Assembly: GCF_934424005.1 (NCBI RefSeq)
Contig: NZ_CAKRXI010000003.1
Span: 58,234 to 122,233 of the forward strand
Length of the DNA stretch: 64,000 nt
From: an uncultured Blautia sp.
GTDB taxonomy: Bacteria; Bacillota; Clostridia; Lachnospirales; Lachnospiraceae
Direction of reading: 5' to 3'
Under the pieces are notes generated by a model, which ran no database searches, was not told the DNA's origin, and saw only the letters and a list, made by a program, of their open reading frames with translations. This document shows, in pieces, positions 24,968 to 33,596 of the stretch; the first letter of the stretch is position 1; every line of letters begins with the position of its first letter. A program made the position numbers and the translations under genes.

Positions 24968-27019
24968 TCAAAGACCCAGACCACCGGAGGCGTTTTCCTG
25001 GCGCTTCAAAAGATAATGTTTAAGCGCCCGATGCTGTTCGAGTGAAAGATCAGGATCAAGAGACAAAATCTCAGCAGCAGCTTCACTTGCAGATTTCAGG
25101 ATTGCAGAATCGTTGTAGATATCTCCGATTCTGAATTCCATATCGCCGCTCTGGCGAATGCCAAAGAGATCACCAGGTCCACGCAGCTTCAGATCTTCTC
25201 CCGCGATATAGAAACCGTCATTTGATTTATTTAGAATATCCAGTCGTTTTGAGGTGGTTTCTTCATCAGAACCCTGTATAAAAATACAGTAGGACTGATA
25301 TTCTCCTCTTCCAACACGCCCGCGCAGCTGATGAAGCTGAGCCAGACCAAAGCGTTCGGCATTTTCAACCATCATGACAGTTGCGTTCGGAACGTTGACA
25401 CCAACTTCAACTACCGTAGTGGATACAAGAACTTGAATTTCATTTGCGGCAAATTTTTCCATGATCTCATTTTTTTCTTTTGGTTTCATTTTTCCATGAA
25501 GGAAAGATACATTGATATCCGAAGGAAAGATTCCTTTTAATTTTCTGGTGTAATCCAGTACATTTTCAGCATCCAGTCCTTCGCTCTCTTCCACCATTGG
25601 GCAAATGATATATGCCTGTCTGCCTTCCCGTACCTGACGTTGGATAAAGGCATATGCTTTGGGGCGATAGGAAGTATTGACTACACAGTTTTTGATAGGA
25701 AGTCTTTTGGCCGGTAATTCATCGATGATGGAAATATCCAGATCGCCGTATAGGATGATCGCTAATGTACGTGGAATTGGTGTGGCACTCATAACAAGAA
25801 TGTTTGGTGGATTTCCGCGGGTTGTGAGAGCTTCTCTTTGTTTGACACCGAAACGATGCTGTTCATCGGTTACAACCAAAGCAAGATCATGATATTCAAC
25901 TTTTTCCTGAATCAGTGCATGGGTACCAATAATGATCTGAGCCTCTCCTGAAGCAATCTGCCGGTAAATTTCTCTTTTTTCTCTGGCAGTATTGGAACCT
26001 GTCAGCAATACAACATGGAAATTCAGTCCTTGTTCCTCCTGTAATCTGAGAAAGCCATCGTAATGTTGTCTGGCAAGGACTTCTGTCGGAGCCATGAGCG
26101 CTGCTTGATAACCATTTTCACAGGCCAGTATCATGGCAAGAAAAGCGATGATTGTTTTACCACTTCCTACATCTCCCTGAACCAGGCGGGACATTAAAGC
26201 CTGTCCGGACATATCACGTTCGATTTCGTGCCAGGTGTTTAGCTGAGCACCTGTCAGTGAATATGGAAGATTTTCTATGATCTGTTCGGTAGTCCATGTT
26301 TTATTGATTGGAAAATAATTAGGTGTTTCCTCACTTTTCTCTTTCAACATTTGGACAGAAAGAATAAACAGCAGAAATTCATCAAAAACAAGACGTTTTC
26401 GTGATAAAAGAAGTTCCTCCATATTTCCTGGAAAATGGATGGTGCGCAAAGCATAATTAATGTCTGCAAGCTGATAACGTTCCCGTATTTCTTCAGGTAG
26501 AAATTCACTATACATTGGAAGATTTTTCAGGAGCTGGTGAATCATTTTAGTAACAGTTTTGTTAGACAGACCACCGGTTAGTCCGTACACAGGTTGTAAA
26601 CTGTGCAGTATTTCCTCATAAGCGGCAGGAGTAAAAACCTCCGGATGTTCCATTTCAAGGCGGGACTGCTTTCGTACGATCCGTCCCCGGAAGATAAACT
26701 GACTGCCTCTCTTCAATACAGTTCGAAGATATGGCATATTGAACCATATGACGGAAAGTTTGCCAGAGGAATCGTTTATGGATGCAGTAATGATCTGTCT
26801 GCCTTTTGCAGAAGTAACGTAAACGCCGGAACATACCGCAGCAGAGACGGCTTTTACCGTCCCTTCTTCCAAATCTGCGATATCTACCGGCGCTTCAAAT
26901 GCGTCATAATTTCTTGGATAATAGTGAAGGAGATCATCTGTATCATAGATGCCAAGTTTAAAAAAAAGTTTTTCTGTTTTATCTCCAACACCCTTTAATG
27001 TTCGTAAACTGTCACCCAT
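24968..27019 (-). CDS. recG: ATP-dependent DNA helicase RecG
   Basis: 683 residues. It remodels stalled replication forks and branched DNA. Wedge/OB domain (about 1-180) with KGVGDKTEKLFFKLGI at the start; helicase motifs include GSGKTIIAFLAM (Walker A), VVTDEQHRFGVKQRE (DEQH box), VMSATPIPRTLAI, STTVVEVGVNVPNATVMMVENAERFGLAQLHQLRGRVGRG, and the C-terminal RecG-specific region. No strong ribosome site precedes the start; it follows the fakA stop by 4 bases, so coupling is likely. Confidence 0.96.
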   Translation of the reverse strand: MGDSLRTLKGVGDKTEKLFFKLGIYDTDDLLHYYPRNYDAFEAPVDIADLEEGTVKAVSAAVCSGVYVTSAKGRQIITASINDSSGKLSVIWFNMPYLRTVLKRGSQFIFRGRIVRKQSRLEMEHPEVFTPAAYEEILHSLQPVYGLTGGLSNKTVTKMIHQLLKNLPMYSEFLPEEIRERYQLADINYALRTIHFPGNMEELLLSRKRLVFDEFLLFILSVQMLKEKSEETPNYFPINKTWTTEQIIENLPYSLTGAQLNTWHEIERDMSGQALMSRLVQGDVGSGKTIIAFLAMILACENGYQAALMAPTEVLARQHYDGFLRLQEEQGLNFHVVLLTGSNTAREKREIYRQIASGEAQIIIGTHALIQEKVEYHDLALVVTDEQHRFGVKQREALTTRGNPPNILVMSATPIPRTLAIILYGDLDISIIDELPAKRLPIKNCVVNTSYRPKAYAFIQRQVREGRQAYIICPMVEESEGLDAENVLDYTRKLKGIFPSDINVSFLHGKMKPKEKNEIMEKFAANEIQVLVSTTVVEVGVNVPNATVMMVENAERFGLAQLHQLRGRVGRGEYQSYCIFIQGSDEETTSKRLDILNKSNDGFYIAGEDLKLRGPGDLFGIRQSGDMEFRIGDIYNDSAILKSASEAAAEILSLDPDLSLEQHRALKHYLLKRQENASGGLGL

Positions 27020-27023
27020 TGGT

Positions 27024-28691
27024 TTATTCTACAGATATAATGTAGTAGTAAATCGGCTGACCACCGTTATTTACTTCTACTTCACAGTCTGGATATTTTT
27101 CTTCCAATACTGCAGCAAGTGCTTCTGCTTTTTCTTCAGAAGCATCAGAACCATAATAAATACTGATTACTTCTGCATCATCAGTCATCATGGCATTTAC
27201 TGTTGCAACAGCAACATCTTCTTTACCGTTGCCTACTGCAAGGATACCTTTGTCACCAATACCCATGATGTCACCTTCATGGATTTCCTTATCTTCTATA
27301 CGGGTATCACGCACTGCATAGGTGATCTGACCAGTGTGTACGCGGGAAATGGCATCTGTCATTTCAGCTGTGTTTTCTTCTGCTGTTTTTTCTGGGACAA
27401 AGCTGATCAGCGCGGTTACACCCTGCGGAATTGTCTTGGTAGGGATGACGATGATCTCTTTATCTTCGGTAAGATCGCGAGCCTGATTAGCTGCGAGGAT
27501 GATATTTTTATTATTTGGAAGGATATAGATCGTTTTTGCATTGACTTTGTCAATTGCATTTAACATATCCTCTGTACTTGGGTTCATTGTCTGACCGCCT
27601 TCAATCAGGTAATCAACTCCAAGTTCTCTGAAAATATCTGTAAGACCAGCACCGGCAGATACAGCGATGAAACCGGTTTCTTTTGGAGGGGTCTGCTGCT
27701 TTTCTTCCTCTTCCTGCTGTTTGGCAAGTTTCTCTGCATCTTTAATCAGTTTTTCCTGATGTTCTTCACGCATGTTATCAATTTTCATACGAGAAAGAGC
27801 ACCATATGTTAAAGCTCGTTCGATTGCCTGTCCCGGATGATTTGTGTGTACATGGACTTTGACAATTTCATCATCTGCAACAAGAACGATAGAATCACCG
27901 ATAGAAGTGAGAAATTCCTTGAAAGAATGCTCTTCTTCAATTGGCATTGGCTTATTCAGAAGAATAATGAATTCTGTACAATATCCGAATTTGATATCTG
28001 CTTCTGCCTGTGGAGAAATCTTGGTTACTGCAGCACCTGCAGGTTTCTCGAATTCAGAGTAATCAACTTCTTTGCCGAGAAAGCCGTCAATTGCACCACG
28101 CAGTACTTCAAGGAGTCCCTGTCCACCTGAATCAACGACACCAGCTTCTTTTAATACCGGAAGCATTTCCGGTGTGCGGGAAAGAGTATATTCTGCATGT
28201 TCAAATACTTCTTTGAAAAAAGGTTCCAGCTCTTCTGCTTCCGGAGCAATTTCTGCAGCTTTGAGAGCGGCTTCTTTTGCTACAGTAAGGATGGTTCCTT
28301 CTTTTGGTTTCATAACAGCTTTGTATGCTGTTTCTACTGCACGTTCCATGGCAGCAGCGATTGTAATGGCATCCAGTTCGTTGGATTTTCTGACTCCCCT
28401 GGTGAATCCGCGAAGTAACTGGGAAAGAATTACACCAGAGTTTCCACGGGCACCACGAAGAGAACCGGAAGAAATGGCTTTTGCCAGTGTTTCCATATCC
28501 GGCTCTGTCAGCGCACTTACTTCTGCAGCTGCAGACATGATCGTCATAGTCATATTTGTACCTGTATCTCCATCTGGAACAGGAAATACATTTAATTCAT
28601 TGATCCATTCTTTTTTTGCTTCCAGGTTCTTGGCACCGGCCAGAAACATTCTGGAAAGTACTTTGGCATCTATGGTCTTTATGTTCACCAC
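27024..28691 (-). CDS. fakA: Fatty acid kinase catalytic subunit (DAK2/DhaL-DegV-like)
   Basis: 555 residues. The N-terminal DhaL domain (about 1-200) has the ATP site NVFPVPDGDTGTNM and SGSLRGARGNSGVILSQLLRG. The C-terminal part (about 330-555) is the DAK1-like/YloV region with ILPNNKNIILAANQA and VIPTKTIPQGVTAL. Homologues phosphorylate fatty acids held by DegV-type FakB proteins. It starts with a GTG codon behind GAGGAGG. The order asp23/yloU-fakA-recG, with rpmB divergent, matches Bacillus yloU-yloV-recG. Confidence 0.9.
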   Translation of the reverse strand: MVNIKTIDAKVLSRMFLAGAKNLEAKKEWINELNVFPVPDGDTGTNMTMTIMSAAAEVSALTEPDMETLAKAISSGSLRGARGNSGVILSQLLRGFTRGVRKSNELDAITIAAAMERAVETAYKAVMKPKEGTILTVAKEAALKAAEIAPEAEELEPFFKEVFEHAEYTLSRTPEMLPVLKEAGVVDSGGQGLLEVLRGAIDGFLGKEVDYSEFEKPAGAAVTKISPQAEADIKFGYCTEFIILLNKPMPIEEEHSFKEFLTSIGDSIVLVADDEIVKVHVHTNHPGQAIERALTYGALSRMKIDNMREEHQEKLIKDAEKLAKQQEEEEKQQTPPKETGFIAVSAGAGLTDIFRELGVDYLIEGGQTMNPSTEDMLNAIDKVNAKTIYILPNNKNIILAANQARDLTEDKEIIVIPTKTIPQGVTALISFVPEKTAEENTAEMTDAISRVHTGQITYAVRDTRIEDKEIHEGDIMGIGDKGILAVGNGKEDVAVATVNAMMTDDAEVISIYYGSDASEEKAEALAAVLEEKYPDCEVEVNNGGQPIYYYIISVE

Positions 28692-28709
28692 AAGTTCCTC
28701 CTCTGATTA

Positions 28710-29069
28710 TTAATCGATGGCGCGTACGCCTTCCACATAGATGTTGATCTTTTCGATTTCCATACCGGTGAAATCTTCAACTTTATATTTTACATTGCTG
28801 ACAAGGTTATCTGCAATTGTACTGATGTTAACTCCATAGGCAACAATTACATGAAAATTCAGGCGGATCCTGTTGTCTTCAGTGATTGTTACGCTGATGC
28901 CGTGTTTCAGGCTGTCTTTGCGAAGAAGTTTTACCAGTCCGTCCTTCATACTGACAGCTGCCATTCCAACAATACCGAAACATTCTACAGCAACACTTCC
29001 TGCATAGGTAGCAATTACGTCTGTATCAATGACGATTTGTCCTAATCCGGAATCTATACGTCCATTCAT
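28710..29069 (-). CDS. Asp23/Gls24-family protein (YloU)
   Basis: 119 residues. The Asp23 signature is IVIDTDVIATYAGSVAVECFGIVGMAAVS, followed by KHGISVTITEDNRIRLNFHVIVAYGVNISTIADNLVSNVKYKVEDFTGMEIEKINIYVEGV. Proteins of this family are abundant cytoplasmic or membrane-associated factors linked to envelope or alkaline stress. It is always next to the fatty acid kinase gene in Firmicutes, as here (18-base gap). A TATAAT box lies at 29101-29106 on the minus strand, but its -35 box is weak. Confidence 0.9.
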   Translation of the reverse strand: MNGRIDSGLGQIVIDTDVIATYAGSVAVECFGIVGMAAVSMKDGLVKLLRKDSLKHGISVTITEDNRIRLNFHVIVAYGVNISTIADNLVSNVKYKVEDFTGMEIEKINIYVEGVRAID

Positions 29070-29158
29070 ATAGGTACCTCCAATTTTTTAGTATGCATGT
29101 ATTATAACCTTTTTTTTACGAAAAAGGAATATTATTTTTAGAATTTCTGTTTTTTTAC

Positions 29159-29187
29159 TTGCAAAAGGCAAATTCATCTGTTAAAAT
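29159..29187 (+). promoter_or_regulatory. Sigma-A promoter of rpmB
   Basis: TTGCAA (29159-29164), 17 bases, TAAAAT (29182-29187), about 38 bases before the rpmB start codon. One mismatch in each box (TTGACA, TATAAT). Confidence 0.7.
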
Positions 29188-29224
29188 AAGACCTGTTGAA
29201 AAAAAGCGTCAAGGAGGTGCTATC

Positions 29225-29413
29225 ATGGCTAAATGCGCAGTTTGTGAAAAAGGTGCTTATTTCGGAAATAATGTAAGTCATTCACATAGAAGATCTAATA
29301 AAATGTGGAAATCTAACGTGAAATCCGTTAGAGTTAAAACCGCTGCTGGCGGTGCACAGAAGATGTATGTATGTACTTCTTGTCTGAGATCCGGAAAAGT
29401 AGAAAGAGCATAA
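29225..29413 (+). CDS. rpmB: Ribosomal protein bL28
   Basis: 62 residues from the ATG at 29225 (AAGGAGG upstream); the open frame extends further up but outside the conserved start. Sequence MAKCAVCEKGAYFGNNVSHSHRRSNKMWKSN with a C-terminal CTSCLRSGKV. The CxxC pairs mark the zinc-binding (C+) form of bL28. It is part of the large ribosomal subunit. Transcribed divergently from the asp23-fakA-recG operon and followed by its own terminator. Confidence 0.97.
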   Translation: MAKCAVCEKGAYFGNNVSHSHRRSNKMWKSNVKSVRVKTAAGGAQKMYVCTSCLRSGKVERA

Positions 29414-29443
29414 TCATTTCATTAAAATGAACGAATAAGAAGA

Positions 29444-29469
29444 GGCACGGGATGTATCCCGTGCCTTTG
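29444..29469 (+). terminator. Terminator of rpmB
   Basis: GGCACGGGA/TCCCGTGCC arms with a 4-base loop, followed by TTTGTT on the plus strand, 30 bases past the rpmB stop. Confidence 0.85.
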
Positions 29470-29508
29470 TTCGTGTCATAAATCACTTCTGCTGCTCGTT
29501 TGTTAATA

Positions 29509-29646
29509 TCATCTGCAGAACATGTGATATCCGCATAGCAGGCAAAGGCCGGCTGTGATAATAATGATCACATTTTCTGCAACGAGCATACCGATCACCA
29601 TTCCGATACCAATGCAGAACAACATTAATCCCAAAAGTCTTCCCAC
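29509..29646 (-). CDS. 45-residue hydrophobic membrane peptide (GTG start)
   Basis: Reading the minus strand from a GTG at 29646 gives 45 codons and a TGA at 29509. CGGAGG stands 6 bases before the GTG. The product, beginning MGRLLGLMLFCIGIGMVIGM, continues with LVAENVIIIITAGLCLLCGYHMFCR: two hydrophobic helices joined by a short AEN turn, four cysteines, no signal cleavage site. It fills the gap between rpmB's terminator and the gerW terminator. The good ribosome site and clean hydrophobic pattern argue for a real gene; the function is unknown. Lacking an ATG and being short, it is easily missed by gene callers. Confidence 0.7.
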   Translation of the reverse strand: MGRLLGLMLFCIGIGMVIGMLVAENVIIIITAGLCLLCGYHMFCR

Positions 29647-29689
29647 ATCCGACCTCCGTTTTTGAGGTTATATTATTATATGCAAAAAA

Positions 29690-29714
29690 GACCTTCGGGA
29701 GAATCGCGAAAGTC
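29690..29714 (-). terminator. Terminator after gerW/ytfJ
   Basis: Arms GACTTTCG and CGAAGGTC on the minus strand (one G-T pair, 9-base loop) followed by TTTTTT; 26 bases past the stop of the spore protein gene. Flanking A run on the other side could let it work for both directions. Confidence 0.8.
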
Positions 29715-29740
29715 TTTTTGTGAGTGTTCTTTTTTTATTT

Positions 29741-30115
29741 TTATTCATCGTTTCCATCATCTGAAGAAGTATTTTTTCCAAAACCGGATGAAAAACGGTC
29801 TACAAAATCCGGAACCATATCAAGAACCTTTGTAAGTCCATCCTGATTTTTGATATTTACCAGTTTGGTAGTTCCGTTCTGAATAACAAGGACAGCGCTA
29901 GGGGTGAGCTTTCCGGTCATACCGCCACCGCCGTTACTTTTTTTGTCACCTTCAAATGCACCAGCACCAACACCAAAGGATACATCTACAAGAGGAAGAA
30001 TGATCGTATCTCCTACATGGATTGCTTCTCCTACAACTGTTTTGGCGGAAATGAAGGCATCCAGCCCTTTGAAAAGAGAGTTTACAGTATCTTTGAAATT
30101 GTTTTCGCCTGACAT
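29741..30115 (-). CDS. Spore protein GerW/YtfJ family
   Basis: 124 residues. Core VGEAIHVGDTIILPLVDVSFGVGAGAFEGDKK, then a glycine-rich loop GGGGMTGKLTPSAVLVIQNGTTKLVNIK matches the GerW/YtfJ family, forespore proteins needed for normal germination in Bacillus. The C-terminus is Ser/Asp-rich. It follows the DUF2953 gene by 12 bases; in Bacillus ytfI (DUF2953) and ytfJ are also neighbours, which supports both calls. Confidence 0.9.
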   Translation of the reverse strand: MSGENNFKDTVNSLFKGLDAFISAKTVVGEAIHVGDTIILPLVDVSFGVGAGAFEGDKKSNGGGGMTGKLTPSAVLVIQNGTTKLVNIKNQDGLTKVLDMVPDFVDRFSSGFGKNTSSDDGNDE

Positions 30116-30127
30116 AATCAGTCCTCC

Positions 30128-31108
30128 TTATTTATGTTTCCATCGTCTGATGATGTACTTGATATTTTTGTTAAAATATAATTCCAGAGCAGTTTTTAAT
30201 AAAACAACTCCGTATATTCTGCCTTTCATATGAATATTTCCCAGTATAACATTCCGGTCTTCAAACAAAGGCGTTACAGAAATGCAATTTTTGTGAAGAG
30301 GTATCGTCATTCCCAGAATTGCAAGTATGACTCCTGTAACAGACGGATCTGAGCTTCCAAATGTAAGTGTACCCTGTATTCTGGTTGGAAATACGTGGCG
30401 AAGCAACCGGAAAAGCCTGTCCTTTATGAGAGCAAATGCAGCTTTTGTTCTGGGATGTTCCAGGAATTTCTGATATGACTCTATTTTAGCACAGATATTC
30501 TGGATTGTTAAAGTAAAATTTTCTACAGAGGAAGGAATACGGCAAATTTTCTGCCACAATCTGCTAAGTCTGTTCCAGAGATTCCGAAAAAATATTCCGA
30601 GTTTATAAAAGAAATTTCCAATCTTTGTTCGTGCATATTCAAGATCTGCATCTCTTTCAGAAGTTACTGCTTCTTCGGTTAGATCGGAAGACTCATTTGT
30701 GGAACGACAGGAATTTTCTGTTGAGACATTTTTGAAATCTGTCGAATTTGTATTTTTTTCTGTATTATCCGGCAAAGAATCTGCATGATCGTTCTGAGGC
30801 TTTTTGGGGGCAGGATGGCTTCTGTTTCGAAATTTCTGAATCAGTTTCATGATTGGAATCCCGAATAAATGAAAATCAAAAGCTGATGTACCGTTTTGGT
30901 ATTGCAGCCGGAAAGAAACAGCGCCAAAAAGCCAGCTGACACGTGCCTGGGCAGAAATATCCCGGAAGGAATCTGTTTCCTTAGAGCCGGAGGCCCGGTA
31001 ACGGACCGGACAGAACAGAATGAGCAGCACTGCCACCAGTATGAGACCTAAAAGGATTCCCAGAAGGATCAATATAAACTTGAGTAATGTCCATAGAATA
31101 TGTAGCAT
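30128..31108 (-). CDS. DUF2953 membrane-anchored protein (YtfI-like)
   Basis: 326 residues. A hydrophobic anchor (ILWTLLKFILILLGILLGLILVAVLLILF) opens the protein, followed by CPVRYRASG and SAQARVSWLFGAVSFRLQY, then a long polar, low-complexity insert (about 105-160, rich in Ser, Asn, Asp, Glu), and a C-terminal DUF2953 core with GTLTFGSSDPSVTGVILAILGM. The family is encoded beside ytfJ in spore formers; a role in spore assembly is inferred. Start has AGGTGA 4-8 bases upstream. Confidence 0.85.
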   Translation of the reverse strand: MLHILWTLLKFILILLGILLGLILVAVLLILFCPVRYRASGSKETDSFRDISAQARVSWLFGAVSFRLQYQNGTSAFDFHLFGIPIMKLIQKFRNRSHPAPKKPQNDHADSLPDNTEKNTNSTDFKNVSTENSCRSTNESSDLTEEAVTSERDADLEYARTKIGNFFYKLGIFFRNLWNRLSRLWQKICRIPSSVENFTLTIQNICAKIESYQKFLEHPRTKAAFALIKDRLFRLLRHVFPTRIQGTLTFGSSDPSVTGVILAILGMTIPLHKNCISVTPLFEDRNVILGNIHMKGRIYGVVLLKTALELYFNKNIKYIIRRWKHK

Positions 31109-31112
31109 GCGG

Positions 31113-31424
31113 TCACCTGTTCTTCCAATATTCTTTTATATTAAGTTCTCCGGTTTCTTCATAGATAGTCTGAACCATATCTGTAATAAGTTCCAGAGCC
31201 TCTTCTTTGCCTTTGGCAATACCTACGATCTCAGGACAGATACGTGCTGCTGTTTCCTGAACAAGTGTTAGAGCTGGCAGGATTTCCAGCTGGTTATGAG
31301 GATTTTCTGATAATGTGATCAGATAGATGCCAGGTACAGGTTTCCCCTGAATGAGTTTCAACCGAATTTTACTGATATTTTTTATGCTCGTTCCTCTATA
31401 GTAATTCTTGTGCCATTTCAGCAT
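31113..31424 (-). CDS. Conserved small protein of unknown function
   Basis: 103 residues from the ATG at 31424; a GTG at 31433 is an alternative but lies only 2 bases from the AAAGGAG site, against 11 for the ATG. No membrane segment or signal. The middle has IRLKLIQGKPVPGIYLITLSENPHNQLEILPA and a C-terminal helix TDMVQTIYEETGELNIKEYWK. I recognise no family. It precedes the DUF2953 gene by 4 bases, so it is probably part of that spore operon. A TATAAT at 31459-31464 upstream may be its promoter, with a weak -35 box. Confidence 0.65.
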   Translation of the reverse strand: MLKWHKNYYRGTSIKNISKIRLKLIQGKPVPGIYLITLSENPHNQLEILPALTLVQETAARICPEIVGIAKGKEEALELITDMVQTIYEETGELNIKEYWKNR

Positions 31425-31487
31425 CTGTTTCACTGCTCCTTTAGGGGAAGATCTTTATATTATATTTCCCTTTTTTTTTAGAATTTA

Positions 31488-31518
31488 AACAGGACTGCGT
31501 AAGATACGCAGCCCTGTT
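31488..31518. terminator. Terminator after the NUDIX gene
   Basis: Arms AACAGGACTGCGT and ACGCAGCCCTGTT pair over 13 bases (one G-T) with a 5-base loop. It lies 22 bases past the NUDIX stop on the minus strand. The T-rich run follows only after a short AAATTC spacer. Confidence 0.7.
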
Positions 31519-31540
31519 ATGGATACATTTTCTGCAGAGC

Positions 31541-31993
31541 TTATACTCTGTGCTGTTTCCCCCAGAGTCCCTGACTCCGCATTTCCAGATATTCCTGATA
31601 TGCTTTTTCTACAATCTGTTTCTCGTTAGAGAAACGGAGAAGATGATAGATTTCATGAAATTTGTAATAACCGGAATCTACGAAAAATTCTTCTCTCTGA
31701 GGTCTGCTATGATAATTATCAGCCGTCATCAGATACCAGTGTACTTCTTTTGTAACGATATCTTCGGGTACCGTAAAATTATAATGACTTTTGCCAATGT
31801 ATTTCACTACGGAAGCTTTGACTCCTGCTTCTTCATGCACCTCGCGTAAAGCAGTCTGGATATGTGTTTCACCCTGCTCCACGGTTCCCTTCGGCAGCAC
31901 CCAGCCCTCATAACGATTCTTATAAGACTTGTACAGTGCCAGTATTTTACCACGATAAATTACCACACCGCCACAGCTCGTTGCTTCTATCAT
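31541..31993 (-). CDS. NUDIX hydrolase
   Basis: 150 residues with a complete Nudix box at about 35-57, LPKGTVEQGETHIQTALREVHEEAG (given here as GTVEQGETHIQ...REVHEEAG, i.e. Gx5Ex7REUxEExG). It hydrolyses a nucleoside-diphosphate-linked substrate; the N-terminal CGGVVIYRGKILALYKSY and the W at LPKGT resemble Ap4A-type members, but substrate cannot be assigned. Monocistronic, with its own promoter and terminator. AGGAGG precedes the start. Confidence 0.9.
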   Translation of the reverse strand: MIEATSCGGVVIYRGKILALYKSYKNRYEGWVLPKGTVEQGETHIQTALREVHEEAGVKASVVKYIGKSHYNFTVPEDIVTKEVHWYLMTADNYHSRPQREEFFVDSGYYKFHEIYHLLRFSNEKQIVEKAYQEYLEMRSQGLWGKQHRV

Positions 31994-32045
31994 TTTGCAA
32001 TTTCCTCCTGTACTGCGTGTGAGTTTTATATCTCGAACTGGTTAT

Positions 32046-32074
32046 AGTATAACTCTTTTTTAATTAACTGGCAA
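32046..32074 (-). promoter_or_regulatory. Sigma-A promoter of the NUDIX gene
   Basis: Minus strand: TTGCCA (32069-32074), 17 bases, TATACT (32046-32051); start codon about 50 bases further. Confidence 0.75.
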
Positions 32075-32117
32075 CTATAACTTACTGTTTGCCCAAGTTG
32101 CTGTGAACAGTAACATT

Positions 32118-33596
32118 TTAATCAAAGTAATATGCATCAAACAGATCAGCAGCAATTGGAACAGCTGCTTCACTTCCTGTGCCGCCGCCTTCTACGATGA
32201 TTGCGACAACAAGATCTGGCTTGTCTACATTGGAATAACCGATAAACCAGGAATGACTGGATCCATTTTCGTCATATTCGGCAGAGCCTGTTTTTCCGGC
32301 AACTGTGTAGCCGCGTCCATTCAGAGCAGATGCTGTTCCGTTCTGAACAACACCTTCCATTAGTTTTCCAAGCAGTGCTGCTTCATTACTGGTCATTAAT
32401 CGCTTATAATCGGTGGGTTCCGTTGTACTGATCGTATCACCGCCGGCATTTGTGACTTTGTCTATCAGATAAGGCTTCATCAGTAGACCATCATTGGCAA
32501 TAGCACTTGTGATCAGTGCCATATGCATAGGCGATACAAGAGTGTTTCCCTGTCCGATTGCAGTCTGCATGATCAGTGGAATTCCAGAACTTCCGTTCAG
32601 AGTAAAAGAACTTTTGCGATAAGAAGTCAGAGGAAGTTTTTTGTTAAAAAGAAGATCTTCGCTTGTTTTGAGCAGAGAGGCTCCCCCAAGTTCAGTTCCA
32701 ATTTCTGCAAAAGCACAGTTACAGGAGTTTGCGAATGCAGTATAAAAATCTTCTGTACCATGCACTTTGCCATTATAGCACTGAATAGTATGGCTTTCTT
32801 TTGTGATACTTCCCTGGCAGTCAAATGAAAAACCATTGAAACTTCCTTTGGTACGGAAATAATCCAGCGCTGTGACAACTTTAAAAGTAGATCCCGGAGG
32901 ATACTGCCCCATAGTTGCACGGTTCAAAAGACTGCTGTTTGTTTCATCGTTGACAAGTGTATCCCAGTTTTCGGAAATTGTATTTGGATCAAAATCTGGT
33001 TTACTGACCATGGCCAGGATTTTTCCTGTGGATGGTTCCAGAGCAACAACAGCTCCTCTTCTGTCACCAAGAGAATTATATGCAGTGGTCTGCAGGTCGG
33101 CATTCAAAGTAGAGACAACGGTATCCCCTGTGTTTTTGGTTCCCATAAATTCGTTACGGATCTGATTTAAAAAGAATTCATGAGAAGACAAAAGTTGAAA
33201 GTTAGCTTCGGATTCAAGTCCGCTTTTTCCGTTTGAATCGTAACCTACGACATGTGCAAAAACATTATTATATGGATAGGAACGCTCTTCGGTTCCATCT
33301 TCGGATACATTTGTCTGAGCAAGTACTTCTCCATCAGAAGACATGATTTTTCCACGGACAACGCGATCGGCAAAAGTATCCTGACGTGTATTATAGGGAC
33401 TGTTGATAAAATCATCGCTTTTTATGGTGTTAAAATAGATGAGATAACCGATCAGTCCCATAAATATAATGATAAAAAAGAATGAAACTCCGGTATAACC
33501 TTTGTTTCGACGACGCCTTTTTTTAGATCTGGCGCGTTCTGTTAATTGTTTCTCCTGCCCGGAGTCTCTGTATTGCTTCCTGTTTTCGTTTTTCAA
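32118..33596 (-). CDS. Penicillin-binding protein 2 (class B transpeptidase)
   Basis: 492 residues: a basic start, one membrane anchor (GVSFFFIIIFMGLIGYLIYF, about 36-55), then a transpeptidase domain. Active-site motifs: STFK (PPGSTFKVVTALDYF), SCN (FANSCNCAFAE) and KTG (AGKTGSAEYDENGSSHSW). The short N-terminal module and the adjacent FtsW/RodA gene resemble the Bacillus PbpH/PbpA or the SpoVE/SpoVD pairing; it cross-links peptidoglycan with its partner polymerase. The start is a TTG at 33596, inside the FtsW gene: the genes overlap by 74 bases, and no later in-frame start precedes the membrane anchor. Confidence 0.88.
   Translation of the reverse strand: MKNENRKQYRDSGQEKQLTERARSKKRRRRNKGYTGVSFFFIIIFMGLIGYLIYFNTIKSDDFINSPYNTRQDTFADRVVRGKIMSSDGEVLAQTNVSEDGTEERSYPYNNVFAHVVGYDSNGKSGLESEANFQLLSSHEFFLNQIRNEFMGTKNTGDTVVSTLNADLQTTAYNSLGDRRGAVVALEPSTGKILAMVSKPDFDPNTISENWDTLVNDETNSSLLNRATMGQYPPGSTFKVVTALDYFRTKGSFNGFSFDCQGSITKESHTIQCYNGKVHGTEDFYTAFANSCNCAFAEIGTELGGASLLKTSEDLLFNKKLPLTSYRKSSFTLNGSSGIPLIMQTAIGQGNTLVSPMHMALITSAIANDGLLMKPYLIDKVTNAGGDTISTTEPTDYKRLMTSNEAALLGKLMEGVVQNGTASALNGRGYTVAGKTGSAEYDENGSSHSWFIGYSNVDKPDLVVAIIVEGGGTGSEAAVPIAADLFDAYYFD

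Noticed and set aside
29101..29130. Promoter for asp23
   Set aside because: TATAAT is present, but the region for the -35 box (TTCCTT) does not fit; noted only under the gene.
32060..32117. Terminator after the PBP gene (TTACTGTT/AACAGTAA)
   Set aside because: Stem has a 16-base loop and no T-run; not convincing.
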